NCBI GenBank assembly: GCA_016718565.1
Contig: JADKCZ010000002.1
Span: forward strand, 703,574-767,573
Direction of reading: 5' to 3'
Source of the DNA: Anaeromyxobacter sp.
GTDB lineage: Bacteria > Myxococcota > Myxococcia > Myxococcales > Anaeromyxobacteraceae
Length of the DNA: 64,000 nt
The notes under the pieces are model-generated. The model saw only the letters and a program-made list of their open reading frames with translations, had not been told where the DNA came from and made no database searches. Every line of letters begins with the position of its first letter. Positions within the stretch are counted from its first letter, which is position 1. This document shows, piece after piece, positions 1 to 8,388 of the stretch. Position numbers and translations under genes: made by a program.

Positions 1-323
1 CCCTCGGCGAGCGTCAGGTGCAGGCGCTGCTGGATGGCGCCAGCGGGCGCCATGCACACGTACATGTCCCGCTGGAGCTGCAGCACCTGCGGGCGCTGGG
101 CGTCGTCCGGATCGAGCGTGTCGAGGCTCATGGCGATGAACTGCGTGACGCCGCCGCGGTGCTGGTGGCGGTGGTGCTCCCGCAGCCCGGCCTCGGCCAG
201 GTCGTCGTCCGCCTGGGTGTCGGTGGCCTGGGCCTGAAGCTCCGGCGCGGGCGCCGTGGTGGTGCAGGCGCCGAGCCCCAGGGCGGTCATCAAGGCAAGC
301 TGGTGCAGACTGGGCATTTCCAT
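1..323 (-). CDS. Putative lipoprotein, C-terminal part beyond the window
   Basis: This reading frame runs off the left edge of the window, so only the first 107 residues are visible. It starts at an ATG at 323 preceded by a strong AGGAGG ribosome binding site 5-6 bases upstream. The N terminus is a short hydrophobic segment ending in LGLGAC, a typical lipobox, so the protein should be lipid-anchored at Cys20. A His-rich stretch and an amphipathic region follow. The gene is not recognised; a Spy/CpxP-like periplasmic chaperone fold is possible from the helical, charged character but is not demonstrated. Confidence 0.6.
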   Translation of the reverse strand, partial: MEMPSLHQLALMTALGLGACTTTAPAPELQAQATDTQADDDLAEAGLREHHRHQHRGGVTQFIAMSLDTLDPDDAQRPQVLQLQRDMYVCMAPAGAIQQRLHLTLAE

Positions 324-554
324 GTGCCCTCCTTGTGTGCTGGTGAAGTTGGGTGGTGCTGGCCGGGCCTGCGACGGGAGCCAGGTCCTCGCGGCCAGCA
401 GTGCACGCGCCACGCCACGGGCCGGAGCGGCAGGAAGACGCGGCCTTCCAGGTGGGCCGGCGCCGGCGCCGCGCGGCACGGACGTTCGCCGACCGTTCGG
501 AGGCGCCTCGACCAGCCCCTGCGGGGAAGCCCGCCAGGGTCGTCCGGCCGGGCC

Positions 555-1154
555 TCAGTTCAGGTGGAAGCGCCAGCCGAGCAGCAGCGCCAGGGTGTCC
601 TGGCGCGTGGCGTTGGCGGCCGACCCGGCCACCTCGGCGAAGAGGGCACCCCCGTCGAGCCGCACGAGCTCGACGGTCCCGGCGGCGTGGAGGGCGAGGT
701 CGTACGCCCGCATCGAGCCTGAGGTGGCCCGCCTGACGTCCACCCAGACCCAGTCCAGGCCGGCGGCGAGGCCGAACCGCCCGTGCTCCACGCCCAGGAG
801 CGTGCCCATCCTCCCCTGGTACCCGGCGAGCCCCTGCGGCGTCTCCGCCACGCGACCGGCCAGGTGGAACCCGATGCGGACCCGGAAGCCGTCGCCGGGG
901 AGCTCGCGCGGCGCCAGCAGCACCCCGACCTCGATGGCCGGGCCGGAGAAGGGGACCTCCTGCAGCCGCGCCGACTCCCACCCCCCCGCCGCGGTGAGCG
1001 AGGCGCGCCAGGCCGTCGAGCGGGCCGGGGCCGGGAGGTCCTGCTGCGAGGGCGGGGGCGCCAGCACCGGGGCGGGCCGCGGCGCCTCGGCCGGCTCCTG
1101 GGCGCGGGCGACGGGCCACAGGGTGACTGCGAGCGCGGCGGCCAGGGCCCTCAC
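555..1154 (-). CDS. Secreted protein, probable small outer-membrane beta-barrel
   Basis: The protein has 199 residues. I chose the GTG at 1154 because it overlaps the stop of the upstream gene by four bases (GTGA) and begins directly with a good signal peptide (MRALAAALAVTLWPVARAQ). A Pro/Ala-rich linker follows. The rest alternates short Gly/aromatic-rich hydrophobic strands ending in WRFHLN, as seen in small OmpW/OmpA-like barrels. It appears translationally coupled to the Cys-rich protein upstream. The family is not recognised. A longer version starting at the ATG at 1175 is possible but would extend into the neighbour. Confidence 0.6.
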   Translation of the reverse strand: MRALAAALAVTLWPVARAQEPAEAPRPAPVLAPPPSQQDLPAPARSTAWRASLTAAGGWESARLQEVPFSGPAIEVGVLLAPRELPGDGFRVRIGFHLAGRVAETPQGLAGYQGRMGTLLGVEHGRFGLAAGLDWVWVDVRRATSGSMRAYDLALHAAGTVELVRLDGGALFAEVAGSAANATRQDTLALLLGWRFHLN

Positions 1155-1477
1155 GGCAGGCACACCGGGGTCCACGGGGAGGTGGTGGGGAGGGTGTCCA
1201 GGCTCGCCTCGGCGCGGGCGCAGGCCCCGGACTCGACGAGGACCTCACAGCTCCGCCCGGTGAGGCAGCGGGCGTCGGCCAGGTCGAGGCCGACGTCGTC
1301 GCAGCCCATGAGCTCGTCGGAGGTGTCGTCGCAGGAGAGCATGGCCCCCGAGAACCCTGGGCAGCAGGCCATCAGGTGGGCCTTGGCCTCCTCGCAGGCC
1401 AGCTCGTGCCTGGAGATGCCCGGGCACATGGTGAAGGCCAGGAGGAGCAGCGGCCAGGCAGGAGGGCGGGAGCGCAC
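1151..1477 (-). CDS. Cys-rich secreted small protein
   Basis: This is a 108-residue protein with an N-terminal hydrophobic signal (RPPAWPLLLLAFT) and about ten cysteines in the mature part (CPG, LACEE, ACCPG, LSCDD, GCDD, ARC, SCE, GAC, VCLP), suggesting a disulfide-rich periplasmic or extracellular domain. I chose the GTG at 1477 rather than the ATG at 1513. A -10-like TACCAT lies at 1489-1484, so the longer start would lie upstream of the promoter; the transcript would then be essentially leaderless. Its stop overlaps the next gene. No family recognised. Confidence 0.55.
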   Translation of the reverse strand: MRSRPPAWPLLLLAFTMCPGISRHELACEEAKAHLMACCPGFSGAMLSCDDTSDELMGCDDVGLDLADARCLTGRSCEVLVESGACARAEASLDTLPTTSPWTPVCLP

Positions 1478-1516
1478 GTACCGATGGTACGATGCCTCGG
1501 CCGGACCGTCCACCCC

Positions 1517-2767
1517 TCAGATGTCGATGTCGTCCGCCCCGGAGATGAGCAGGTCGAGCCCCGGCACGGGCACGCCGCGGTTCACCTCGTAGAAGTCCAC
1601 GTCGCGCTCCAGGAAGTGCTGCAGCGGGGTGGTCGACAGCCAGCGCAGGGTGGCCAGGTTGACGGAGCCGCCCGCGGCCGGGAAGGTCCAGGCGGCGTTC
1701 CACCCGGCCACTCCCGAGAGATCCGGCAGGGCGTAGCTGGTGGCGCTGCCGAGCCACTCCTTCGAGACCCAGGCGTACCAGATGGCGTACGGCGTCCCCT
1801 GGTGCGCCGCCACCAGCAGGTCGCCGACGAAGGGTGGGCAGCGCGCCGGCGCGGCGTAGGCCAGGCCGGTGAAGCTCCGCGTCGCCTGGGCGAAGGTCGG
1901 GGCGTACCGGGTGATCCCGGTGAAGTCCATGGTCACCTCGGCGGGCGGCGCGCGGGCGTCGAGGTTCTTGTGCCACTGGGTGTGGCCCCCGTCGGTGAGC
2001 GAGCCCTGGAGCCAGAGCTGGTCGCCCGCCAGGAGCCCGGCCGACGGGAGGAGCAGCGGGCCGGCCGTGCCGGCGTCGAGCTCCCCCAGCTGGACCCGCG
2101 TGCCGTTCCGGGTCAGCAGCCCGCTGGCGAGCCGCCCACCCACCGCGGTCGCCGGCACGGTGGCGAAGGGCGCGGCGCCGGCGAAGTCGGCCTCCACGCC
2201 GCCGAGGGAGGTGTCGCCCGACAGGTCCCGGCGGATGAACAGGAAGCGGCTCCGGGTGGAGAAGTCCGGGGAGAACTCGACCCCCATGAAGTCCAGGGTG
2301 CCCGGGAGCATCGGGAAGTTGCTGAAGGTGCGCGGCGAGCCGCTGGTGGAGCTGTTCACCTGGTTGGTCACCAGCATCGAGTAGTACGGGGGCGCCAGGT
2401 TGGAGACCGTGCCGGACAGGAAGGCGTAGGTCAGGGCGGGCGGTTCGAAGACCCGCCGGATCGAGGTCACCTCGCCGGTGGTGAGCTGGTAGAGCCGCAC
2501 CTGGGCGTCGGGCGCCACCAGCGCCACGCCGTACCGCCCCGCCGCCTCGAAGGTGTAGACGGCGCCGTCGGAGGGCGAGGCCGGCGCCAGCCGCCGCCAG
2601 CCGGTGCCGTCGTCCACCGCGACGAGCTGCGCGTCGGTGGTGATGGTGACCGTGACCGGCGGCGTGGCCGGACCGGACTCCTTGCCCCCGGAGCAGCCGC
2701 TCGCCGAGAGGAGCGCGATCAGGGCGCCGGCCAGGACCCCGAGGAGACGCTTCGCCGATCGACCCAT
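1517..2767 (-). CDS. Hypothetical lipoprotein, possible beta-propeller-like
   Basis: The protein has 416 residues. The ATG at 2767 is preceded by a GGGGGTGAGG purine stretch and opens a lipoprotein signal (LLGVLAGALIALLSASGCSGG), so it should be anchored at the Cys of SASGC. The mature part is rich in short beta-strand-like segments with recurrent Gly/Thr and aromatic residues and no obvious catalytic motif. It resembles the DUF4397-type surface lipoproteins common in myxobacteria, a comparison from memory rather than from a search. It lies upstream in the same direction as the Cys-rich protein, 39 bp away, and is divergent from the metalloprotease at 3015. Confidence 0.65.
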   Translation of the reverse strand: MGRSAKRLLGVLAGALIALLSASGCSGGKESGPATPPVTVTITTDAQLVAVDDGTGWRRLAPASPSDGAVYTFEAAGRYGVALVAPDAQVRLYQLTTGEVTSIRRVFEPPALTYAFLSGTVSNLAPPYYSMLVTNQVNSSTSGSPRTFSNFPMLPGTLDFMGVEFSPDFSTRSRFLFIRRDLSGDTSLGGVEADFAGAAPFATVPATAVGGRLASGLLTRNGTRVQLGELDAGTAGPLLLPSAGLLAGDQLWLQGSLTDGGHTQWHKNLDARAPPAEVTMDFTGITRYAPTFAQATRSFTGLAYAAPARCPPFVGDLLVAAHQGTPYAIWYAWVSKEWLGSATSYALPDLSGVAGWNAAWTFPAAGGSVNLATLRWLSTTPLQHFLERDVDFYEVNRGVPVPGLDLLISGADDIDI

Positions 2768-3014
2768 GGCCTCACCCCCGGTGAACTCCGAACCTGCCGA
2801 CCATTGTCGGCGGTCCGGGCCGGAAAAGGGGGCGGAGAGTGGGGAGCCCCCCGGCGGGGCCCGCACCATCCGGGCTGCTTCAAATCGTCGCTCGCCTGCT
2901 CATGGTATCGACACAGCGTCGAACGGGAGGCTCACATGGGCCACCGCGCCCGGCACGCCACCGCTCCACTCGAGCGCCAGCTGGAGCCCGCCCGAGGCGC
3001 ACCGGGGGAACACC

Positions 3015-5783
3015 ATGTCCGCCACCCGCGCGCTGTTCCTGGCCGCACCGTGGATCCTGGCTCTCGCCACCTCCGCCTGCTCCTCGGGCTCCCCGGACCA
3101 GCCGCCGCCCGGCCGGTGCGCCGGCGTGGTGTGCGCCGCGATCGACGCCTGCCACCTGGCCGGCGCCTGCGATGAGGCCACCGGGACCTGCTCCCAGCCC
3201 ACCGCTCCCGACGGGGCGAGCTGCGCCGGCGGCACCTGCTCGGCGGGGGCCTGCCTGCCCACCGACCGCAGCGCCTGCGGCGACGGCCTGCACTCCGCCG
3301 GCGAGACGGGCGTGGACTGCGGTGGGACCTGTCCGGCCTGTCCGAACGGCCAGGCCTGCGGCGGCGCCGCCGACTGCCTGAACGGCGCGTGCCGCGGGGG
3401 GCAGTGCGCCACCGCGGCGGCGGCGCTGACCGCGGACGCCGGCCCCGACCTCACGGTGGCCGGCGGCGCCCAGGTCTCGCTGGACGGGACGCGCTCCCTC
3501 TCGCCCGCGGGCGCCGTCGCCACCTGGCGCTGGGCGCAGGCGGCGGGCCCGGCCGTGACCCTCACCGGCGCCGACACCCCTCGCCCCGGCTTCCTGGCGC
3601 CGGCCGTCGACGCGGCCGGCGAGGCGCTCACCTTCACGCTCACGGTGGGGGACGGCGCCGGGGCCACCGCCTCGGTCGACCTGTTGGTGGAGGTGCGCCA
3701 GCCCGCCGCCCTGCCCACCCCCACCACCAGCACCGGACTCATCCGCCGGGCGCTGGCGGAGGGACGCCTCGATCGCGACACCGCCGCGCAGTACCTGGCC
3801 TTCTCGGTGTACGGCGACGCGCGGCTGCCGGCGGCCTACCAGGGCGGCGAGCGCGGCCCCTCGGGCACGGGCGCCCTGAAGCTCGTGGCCGAGGAGTTCC
3901 CCACCCTCTCGCCGGCCGCCCAGCAGGTGGTGCGCCCCTTCCTGCTCCCGGCCATCGCCCCCGGCAGCTGGTACTCGCTCCGCCAGCGCCCGTCGCCCGG
4001 GGCCGCCGGCGCGCGGCCGGCCGCCGCGGCCCCCGCCGCCCCGGAGTGGCGGTGGGTGGTGGGCGCGCACGTGGCCGTCTACTACCTGAGCGACCTGGCC
4101 GGAGGCCTGGCCACGGCCACGGCGCTCCGGGACGAGATCGAGGCCAGGATCTGGCCCGGCCTCCTCGCCGTGTGGAGGGCCGACCACCTGCCCATCCTGG
4201 CCGACGCCCTGGTGCCGAGCGCCGACTTCCACGGGGTGCGCGGCAAGCTGAACATCATCATCGCGCGGGGCCTGGCCGATTCCGGCGTCGAGCAGCCCTA
4301 CCTCCGGCCCCCCTCCCCCTCCTGGATCCAGCTCCAGGAGGGCCTGCCGCTCACGGGCAAGAGCCCCCCGGGCCTCTTCCAGAGCGCCGCCCACGAGATG
4401 ACCCACTCGGCCCAGGACAGCTACGCGCAGGCCGAGCGGTACTCGCAGGCGCAGTGGATCTTCGACGGCATCGCCACCTGGGCGGAGGACGACGTCTACC
4501 CCGACGTCGACACCGAGCAGGAGTACACCAGCCACTTCCTGGACCGGCCCGACCTGTCGCTCGACGACGCCGACTCCATGCACGCCTACGCCAGCTACCT
4601 CTTCTTCCAGGGCATGACCCGCGGGCTCGGCACCCGCGACTTCGTGCGCCGGGCCTTCGACAACTTCCAGCGGGAGAAGGCGCTGGCCGCGGTGGACCAC
4701 GCCTTCCAGATGGGCATCGGCTTCAACTTCCAGTGGGGCCCGTTCATGGAGCTGGCCTGGAACCGCGACCCCGCCTCGGGCTTCTGGGCGGCGGACGGCC
4801 TGGAGCTCGGCGCCAGGGCCAGCGAGGTCCCACCCACCGAGGTGCGGATGGCCGGCGGCGAGCTGCAGCTGGAGCTGGAGGCGGCGGTGCAGCACCTGGC
4901 CACCCGCTACCACCACCTCACCCTGCCCGACCCGACGGCTCGCCAGCTCTACTTCTACGACGGCCTCACCTACCCCCTGATCGAGTTCACCGACGTCGAC
5001 GGCTCCACCTTCCTCATCCCCGACTCGACCGCGGGTGACGACCCCATGCGCTTCCTCGACGTGGCCACCCGGCTGCTGGAGCTGCGCGACGGCTCCTGGC
5101 AGCGGCCCGCGGCCTCGCCTGCGCCGGGCGGGCTGATCGCCTGCCAGGACGACCCGGGCGCCCGGCTCGACGAGCTGATGATCGCCTTCGGCGACAGCGC
5201 CCCCAGGAAGGGCCACCGCCTGAAGCCCGAGGGGCACCTGCCGCGCCTCTGGGTGAGCAACATCGGCTGCTACCGCTGGCAGGGCACGGTGACCGCGGTG
5301 ACCAGCCAGGCCGCCCTGCCCGGCCCGATGGAGCGGATCACCGCCGCGGTGGAGTTCCTGCGCGACCCCGCCTACGACATGGCGGGCCAGCCCTTCTTCC
5401 GCCTGGCCCACGGGCAGTTCACCTGGGCGATCTCCGGCACGGTGGACGACTGCACCTACGCCGGCCAGGACGCCTGGAGCGACGACGGCCTGCAGGCGGG
5501 CGTGCTCACCTTCAGCCCGCAGGTGATCAGCGGGCGGCTCCACCGCGCCTACATGGGCGGGGGCTCGGGCCACCAGGCCAGCTACACCCTCACCTGCGTC
5601 GACCCCGAGGGGCGCACCACCGTCACCTCCCACACCACCACCGTCACCTGGCTCGACATGGTGCGCGACGCCGATCCGGACTGGGTGCCCCAGGTCTCCG
5701 CCGACGGCCTCCAGGCCTCGGCGAGCGCCGACAACGGACAGCTGGTCTACCAGTGGAGCTTCACCTCCACCCCGGGCCCCTGA
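3015..5783 (+). CDS. Zinc metalloprotease lipoprotein with Cys-rich N-terminal region
   Basis: The 922-residue protein starts at the ATG at 3015 with a lipoprotein signal ending LATSACSSG. Residues about 30-135 are Cys-rich, with repeated ACGDG and VDCGG-type motifs seen in myxobacterial surface proteins. A PKD/REJ-like beta domain follows (DAGPDLTVAGG to about residue 235). The catalytic centre is HEMTH at residues 460-464, followed some 25 residues later by FDGIATWAED, whose Glu fits the third zinc ligand of gluzincins. The remaining C-terminal 400 residues look like beta-rich accessory domains. The protein is probably anchored at the cell surface and degrades extracellular protein. The substrate is unknown. 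Confidence 0.8.
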   Translation: MSATRALFLAAPWILALATSACSSGSPDQPPPGRCAGVVCAAIDACHLAGACDEATGTCSQPTAPDGASCAGGTCSAGACLPTDRSACGDGLHSAGETGVDCGGTCPACPNGQACGGAADCLNGACRGGQCATAAAALTADAGPDLTVAGGAQVSLDGTRSLSPAGAVATWRWAQAAGPAVTLTGADTPRPGFLAPAVDAAGEALTFTLTVGDGAGATASVDLLVEVRQPAALPTPTTSTGLIRRALAEGRLDRDTAAQYLAFSVYGDARLPAAYQGGERGPSGTGALKLVAEEFPTLSPAAQQVVRPFLLPAIAPGSWYSLRQRPSPGAAGARPAAAAPAAPEWRWVVGAHVAVYYLSDLAGGLATATALRDEIEARIWPGLLAVWRADHLPILADALVPSADFHGVRGKLNIIIARGLADSGVEQPYLRPPSPSWIQLQEGLPLTGKSPPGLFQSAAHEMTHSAQDSYAQAERYSQAQWIFDGIATWAEDDVYPDVDTEQEYTSHFLDRPDLSLDDADSMHAYASYLFFQGMTRGLGTRDFVRRAFDNFQREKALAAVDHAFQMGIGFNFQWGPFMELAWNRDPASGFWAADGLELGARASEVPPTEVRMAGGELQLELEAAVQHLATRYHHLTLPDPTARQLYFYDGLTYPLIEFTDVDGSTFLIPDSTAGDDPMRFLDVATRLLELRDGSWQRPAASPAPGGLIACQDDPGARLDELMIAFGDSAPRKGHRLKPEGHLPRLWVSNIGCYRWQGTVTAVTSQAALPGPMERITAAVEFLRDPAYDMAGQPFFRLAHGQFTWAISGTVDDCTYAGQDAWSDDGLQAGVLTFSPQVISGRLHRAYMGGGSGHQASYTLTCVDPEGRTTVTSHTTTVTWLDMVRDADPDWVPQVSADGLQASASADNGQLVYQWSFTSTPGP

Positions 5784-5893
5784 GCCGGCCGGCGGGCCGG
5801 GAGCGGGGGCGGTTCCGCCTCGACGTCGCCGCCGGCCAGCGGCACACTGCGGGGTGGTCGCGCCGCCGCGGCCCGCCCACCCCTGGAGCCGCC

Positions 5894-6823
5894 ATGCCGT
5901 CAGCCACCCTCCCCGCCCTCGCCCTGGCGCTGCTCGGGCTGGCCGCCCCGCTGACCGCCCAGGCCGCGGAGGTGCTGGCGCTCCTGCCGGCCACCGGCGT
6001 CAACGTGGACCAGGGCACGCTGGCCGCCACCTCGGAGGTGCTGCGCAACCACCTGGCCCGCGCCGGCCTGGAGGTGCGCCTGGTCCAGGGTCCGGGCGGG
6101 CAGCAGGCCGAGGCCAGCGGCGCCGAGGCCGCCGCGGCCGCCCGCGCCGCCGGCGCCAGCCGGGCCGCCGTGGTCCGGGTGGTGGGGCTGGGCACGGTGC
6201 TCCGCTCCCGGCTGACCGTGTACGACGCCGCCAGCGGCGCGCTGGTGCACGACGACGACATGCCGGCCGACTCCGCCGCGGACCTCGACCCGGCCCTGGA
6301 GCGGCTCGCCAAGGGCTACGCCAGGGGCCGGTCGGCCGCCGCCGTGGCCGAGCTCGACACCGTGACGCAGAAGGAGTCCCGGCCGGTGCAGCGGGTGGAG
6401 GCGGCCCGCAGCACCGGCTTCCGGCTCGGCATGGTCTGGCCGCGCGGCGCCGGCGCCTCCGGCCACGGCACCGGCGCCGGCCTCTTCTGGGCCTACGACA
6501 CCCGCGACTTCCTGGTGGACCTGGCGTTCGACGGCGCCTGGGGCGCCGACGTGAAGCAGGTGACCGCCGGCTTCGGCGCCGCCTACCCGTTCAGCCGGAC
6601 CACGCTCTCGCCGTACGCCGGCGCCGGTGTCCGCTACGCCTGGGTGAACTACGGCGCAGGCGGCGGCAACGGCTTCCAGCCCTACGCCGCCGGCGGGGTC
6701 ATCGTCGGGCGGCTCTCCACCGTGAGCATTCGCCTGCAGGCCGAGTACTGGTGGAACACCTTCTCGATCCGCGGCGCCTCGCCGGTCAGCGGCGCCGGCC
6801 TCAGCCTCGGGCTGGGCTTCTAG
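5894..6823 (+). CDS. Secreted outer-membrane beta-barrel protein
   Basis: The 309-residue protein starts at the ATG at 5894 with GGAG upstream and a cleavable signal (LALALLGLAAPLTAQAAE). Residues 25-150 contain a TolB/CsgG-like alpha-beta segment (NHLARAGLEVRLVQG ... AAVVRVVGLG) of the kind that measures or computes periplasmic lipoprotein partners. The last 140 residues form alternating amphipathic strands with many Gly and aromatic residues, ending in GLSLGLGF, a terminal Phe typical of outer-membrane barrels recognised by BamA. Function unknown. It follows the metalloprotease by 110 bp and may be cotranscribed. Confidence 0.65.
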   Translation: MPSATLPALALALLGLAAPLTAQAAEVLALLPATGVNVDQGTLAATSEVLRNHLARAGLEVRLVQGPGGQQAEASGAEAAAAARAAGASRAAVVRVVGLGTVLRSRLTVYDAASGALVHDDDMPADSAADLDPALERLAKGYARGRSAAAVAELDTVTQKESRPVQRVEAARSTGFRLGMVWPRGAGASGHGTGAGLFWAYDTRDFLVDLAFDGAWGADVKQVTAGFGAAYPFSRTTLSPYAGAGVRYAWVNYGAGGGNGFQPYAAGGVIVGRLSTVSIRLQAEYWWNTFSIRGASPVSGAGLSLGLGF

Positions 6824-6850
6824 GGGCCGACCGGGGCGCTCTCCGCACCG

Positions 6851-6876
6851 GCCCGCGCCCCGCGCAGGGCGCGGGC
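6851..6876. terminator. Convergent hairpin terminator candidate
   Basis: GCCCGCGCCC and GGGCGCGGGC form a perfect 10-bp stem with a 6-base loop between two convergent genes (stops at 6823 and 6891). There is no clear U tract, as often seen in very GC-rich genomes, so this may work in both directions or with Rho. Confidence 0.5.
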
Positions 6877-6890
6877 GCCGGGCGGAGCCG

Positions 6891-8243
6891 TCACTCCAGC
6901 GCCGACGGGTGGACCGGGATCCCCTCGTTCCCCTCGGCGTCCACGGTGGCCACGGCGAAGACGTGGCTGTCCGGCACCACGCCCTTCACCACCAGGGAGG
7001 CAGCGCGGGGGTGGAGCGTGGCGCGCTGCCAGGTCACCGCGTCGGCGCGCCGGCGGTAGACCACCAGGCCGGCCACCCGCGGATCGGCCGGCAGCGTCCA
7101 GCGCAGGCGGGTGTCGGGGCTGACGGCCCCACCCAGGGTGAGGCCGGTCACCGGCGCCGGCGCGGCGGCCAGCGTGGCCACCGCCGCCAGCAGCCCGCGG
7201 CCCACCTTGGCGCAGTAGGCGGCGTCGAAGTGGGCCGGCGTGTCGCCGAAGGCGCGCCCGGCCTCCAGCCGGGGCACCTGGTGCTGGCGGTCGTAGTGCT
7301 CGTGCGCCTCGGTGAGCCGCACCGCCGCCACCCCCTGGCCTGCGAAGGCCAGGTGGTCGGAGCCCCGGGCGATCCGGTCGCGCCGCAGCATGACCCACAG
7401 GTCGAGGTTCTCGACGTGGCGCTCGGCCATCCGCTCCAGGTAGCGGGCCCACTCGCGGGCCGCGCCGTCGTTCTCCCCGCCGATGGCCTCGCGGAGCTTC
7501 CGGGCGGCCTCGCCCTCCAGCGGGCTCACCCCCTCGCTGAAGACCCGCACCGCCACGTCGTCGCGCACGCCGTCCTGGCCAGCCACGTTGCCCACCGTGT
7601 CCACGCTCACCATGGCCAGCACCGCCAGGCCCTCGGCGGCCAGGCGCCTGGCCAGGTGGGTCGAGCCGGTCAGCCCCTGCTCCTCGCCCGCCACCGCCAC
7701 CAGGTAGACGGCCACCGCCGGCCGGTCCGTCGCCAGGACCCGCGCCAGCTCGAGCAGCATGGCCACGCCGCTGGCGTCGTCCACCGCGCCGGGGGCGTCG
7801 GAGGTGGCGTCCATCGGATCGGTGGCGCGGCTGTCGTAGTGGGCGGTGAGCACGATGGCCTCGCGCGCGCGGGCCGGGTCGGTGCCGGGCAGGAGGACGC
7901 CCACGTTCCAGAGCTCCACCGGCGCCGGGATGCGCCGCTCCGGCGGGGCGGTGAAGCGGTCGTCGAAGGGCTGGAGGCGCGACCCCGGCAGGGCCGCCAG
8001 CGCGCGCGCCTCGGACGCCAGCCAGCGCCGCGCCGCGCCGATGCCGCGGACCTCGGAGCGGGTGTCGGAGAGGGTGTGGCGGGTGCCGAAGGCGGCCAGC
8101 CTGGTCACCGTGGCCAGCAGGCGGGCTGGCTCGACCGCGGCGACCAACGCCTCGACGCGGGGCGAGCGGGCCGACGGGGCCAGGGCGGTCGCTGGGGTGG
8201 AGAGGGTGAGGGCGGCGAGCGCTGCCAGGGCGAGGGAGGTCAT
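6891..8243 (-). CDS. M28 family zinc aminopeptidase with C-terminal fibronectin-like domain
   Basis: The 450-residue secreted protein begins with a signal peptide (LALAALAALTLSTPATALA). The M28 metal ligands are visible: AHYDS at about residues 134-138, GAVDDASG with Asp155, GEEQG with Glu187-Glu188, and SVDTVG with Asp215. A late His is within EAHEHYD. After about residue 360 there is a short beta-sandwich (TGLTLGGAVSPDTRLRWTLP ... VFAVATVDAEGNEG) that reads like a fibronectin type III domain. It should release amino-terminal residues from peptides in the periplasm or outside. It is divergent from the amidohydrolase at 8389, and other peptide-processing genes follow. Confidence 0.88.
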   Translation of the reverse strand: MTSLALAALAALTLSTPATALAPSARSPRVEALVAAVEPARLLATVTRLAAFGTRHTLSDTRSEVRGIGAARRWLASEARALAALPGSRLQPFDDRFTAPPERRIPAPVELWNVGVLLPGTDPARAREAIVLTAHYDSRATDPMDATSDAPGAVDDASGVAMLLELARVLATDRPAVAVYLVAVAGEEQGLTGSTHLARRLAAEGLAVLAMVSVDTVGNVAGQDGVRDDVAVRVFSEGVSPLEGEAARKLREAIGGENDGAAREWARYLERMAERHVENLDLWVMLRRDRIARGSDHLAFAGQGVAAVRLTEAHEHYDRQHQVPRLEAGRAFGDTPAHFDAAYCAKVGRGLLAAVATLAAAPAPVTGLTLGGAVSPDTRLRWTLPADPRVAGLVVYRRRADAVTWQRATLHPRAASLVVKGVVPDSHVFAVATVDAEGNEGIPVHPSALE

Positions 8244-8388
8244 GGTGGGCTCCGGGGGATGGCATCCTACGAGGAGCGCCGAGGGGCAGGAAGGGGCGCT
8301 GCCCCGACCCCGACCTCGGCCCGTCCCCGCCGCCCCCCATGTGACCCAGCGTACAGCGCCGGGCCCGCGGCCTCGCTACACTCCCCGG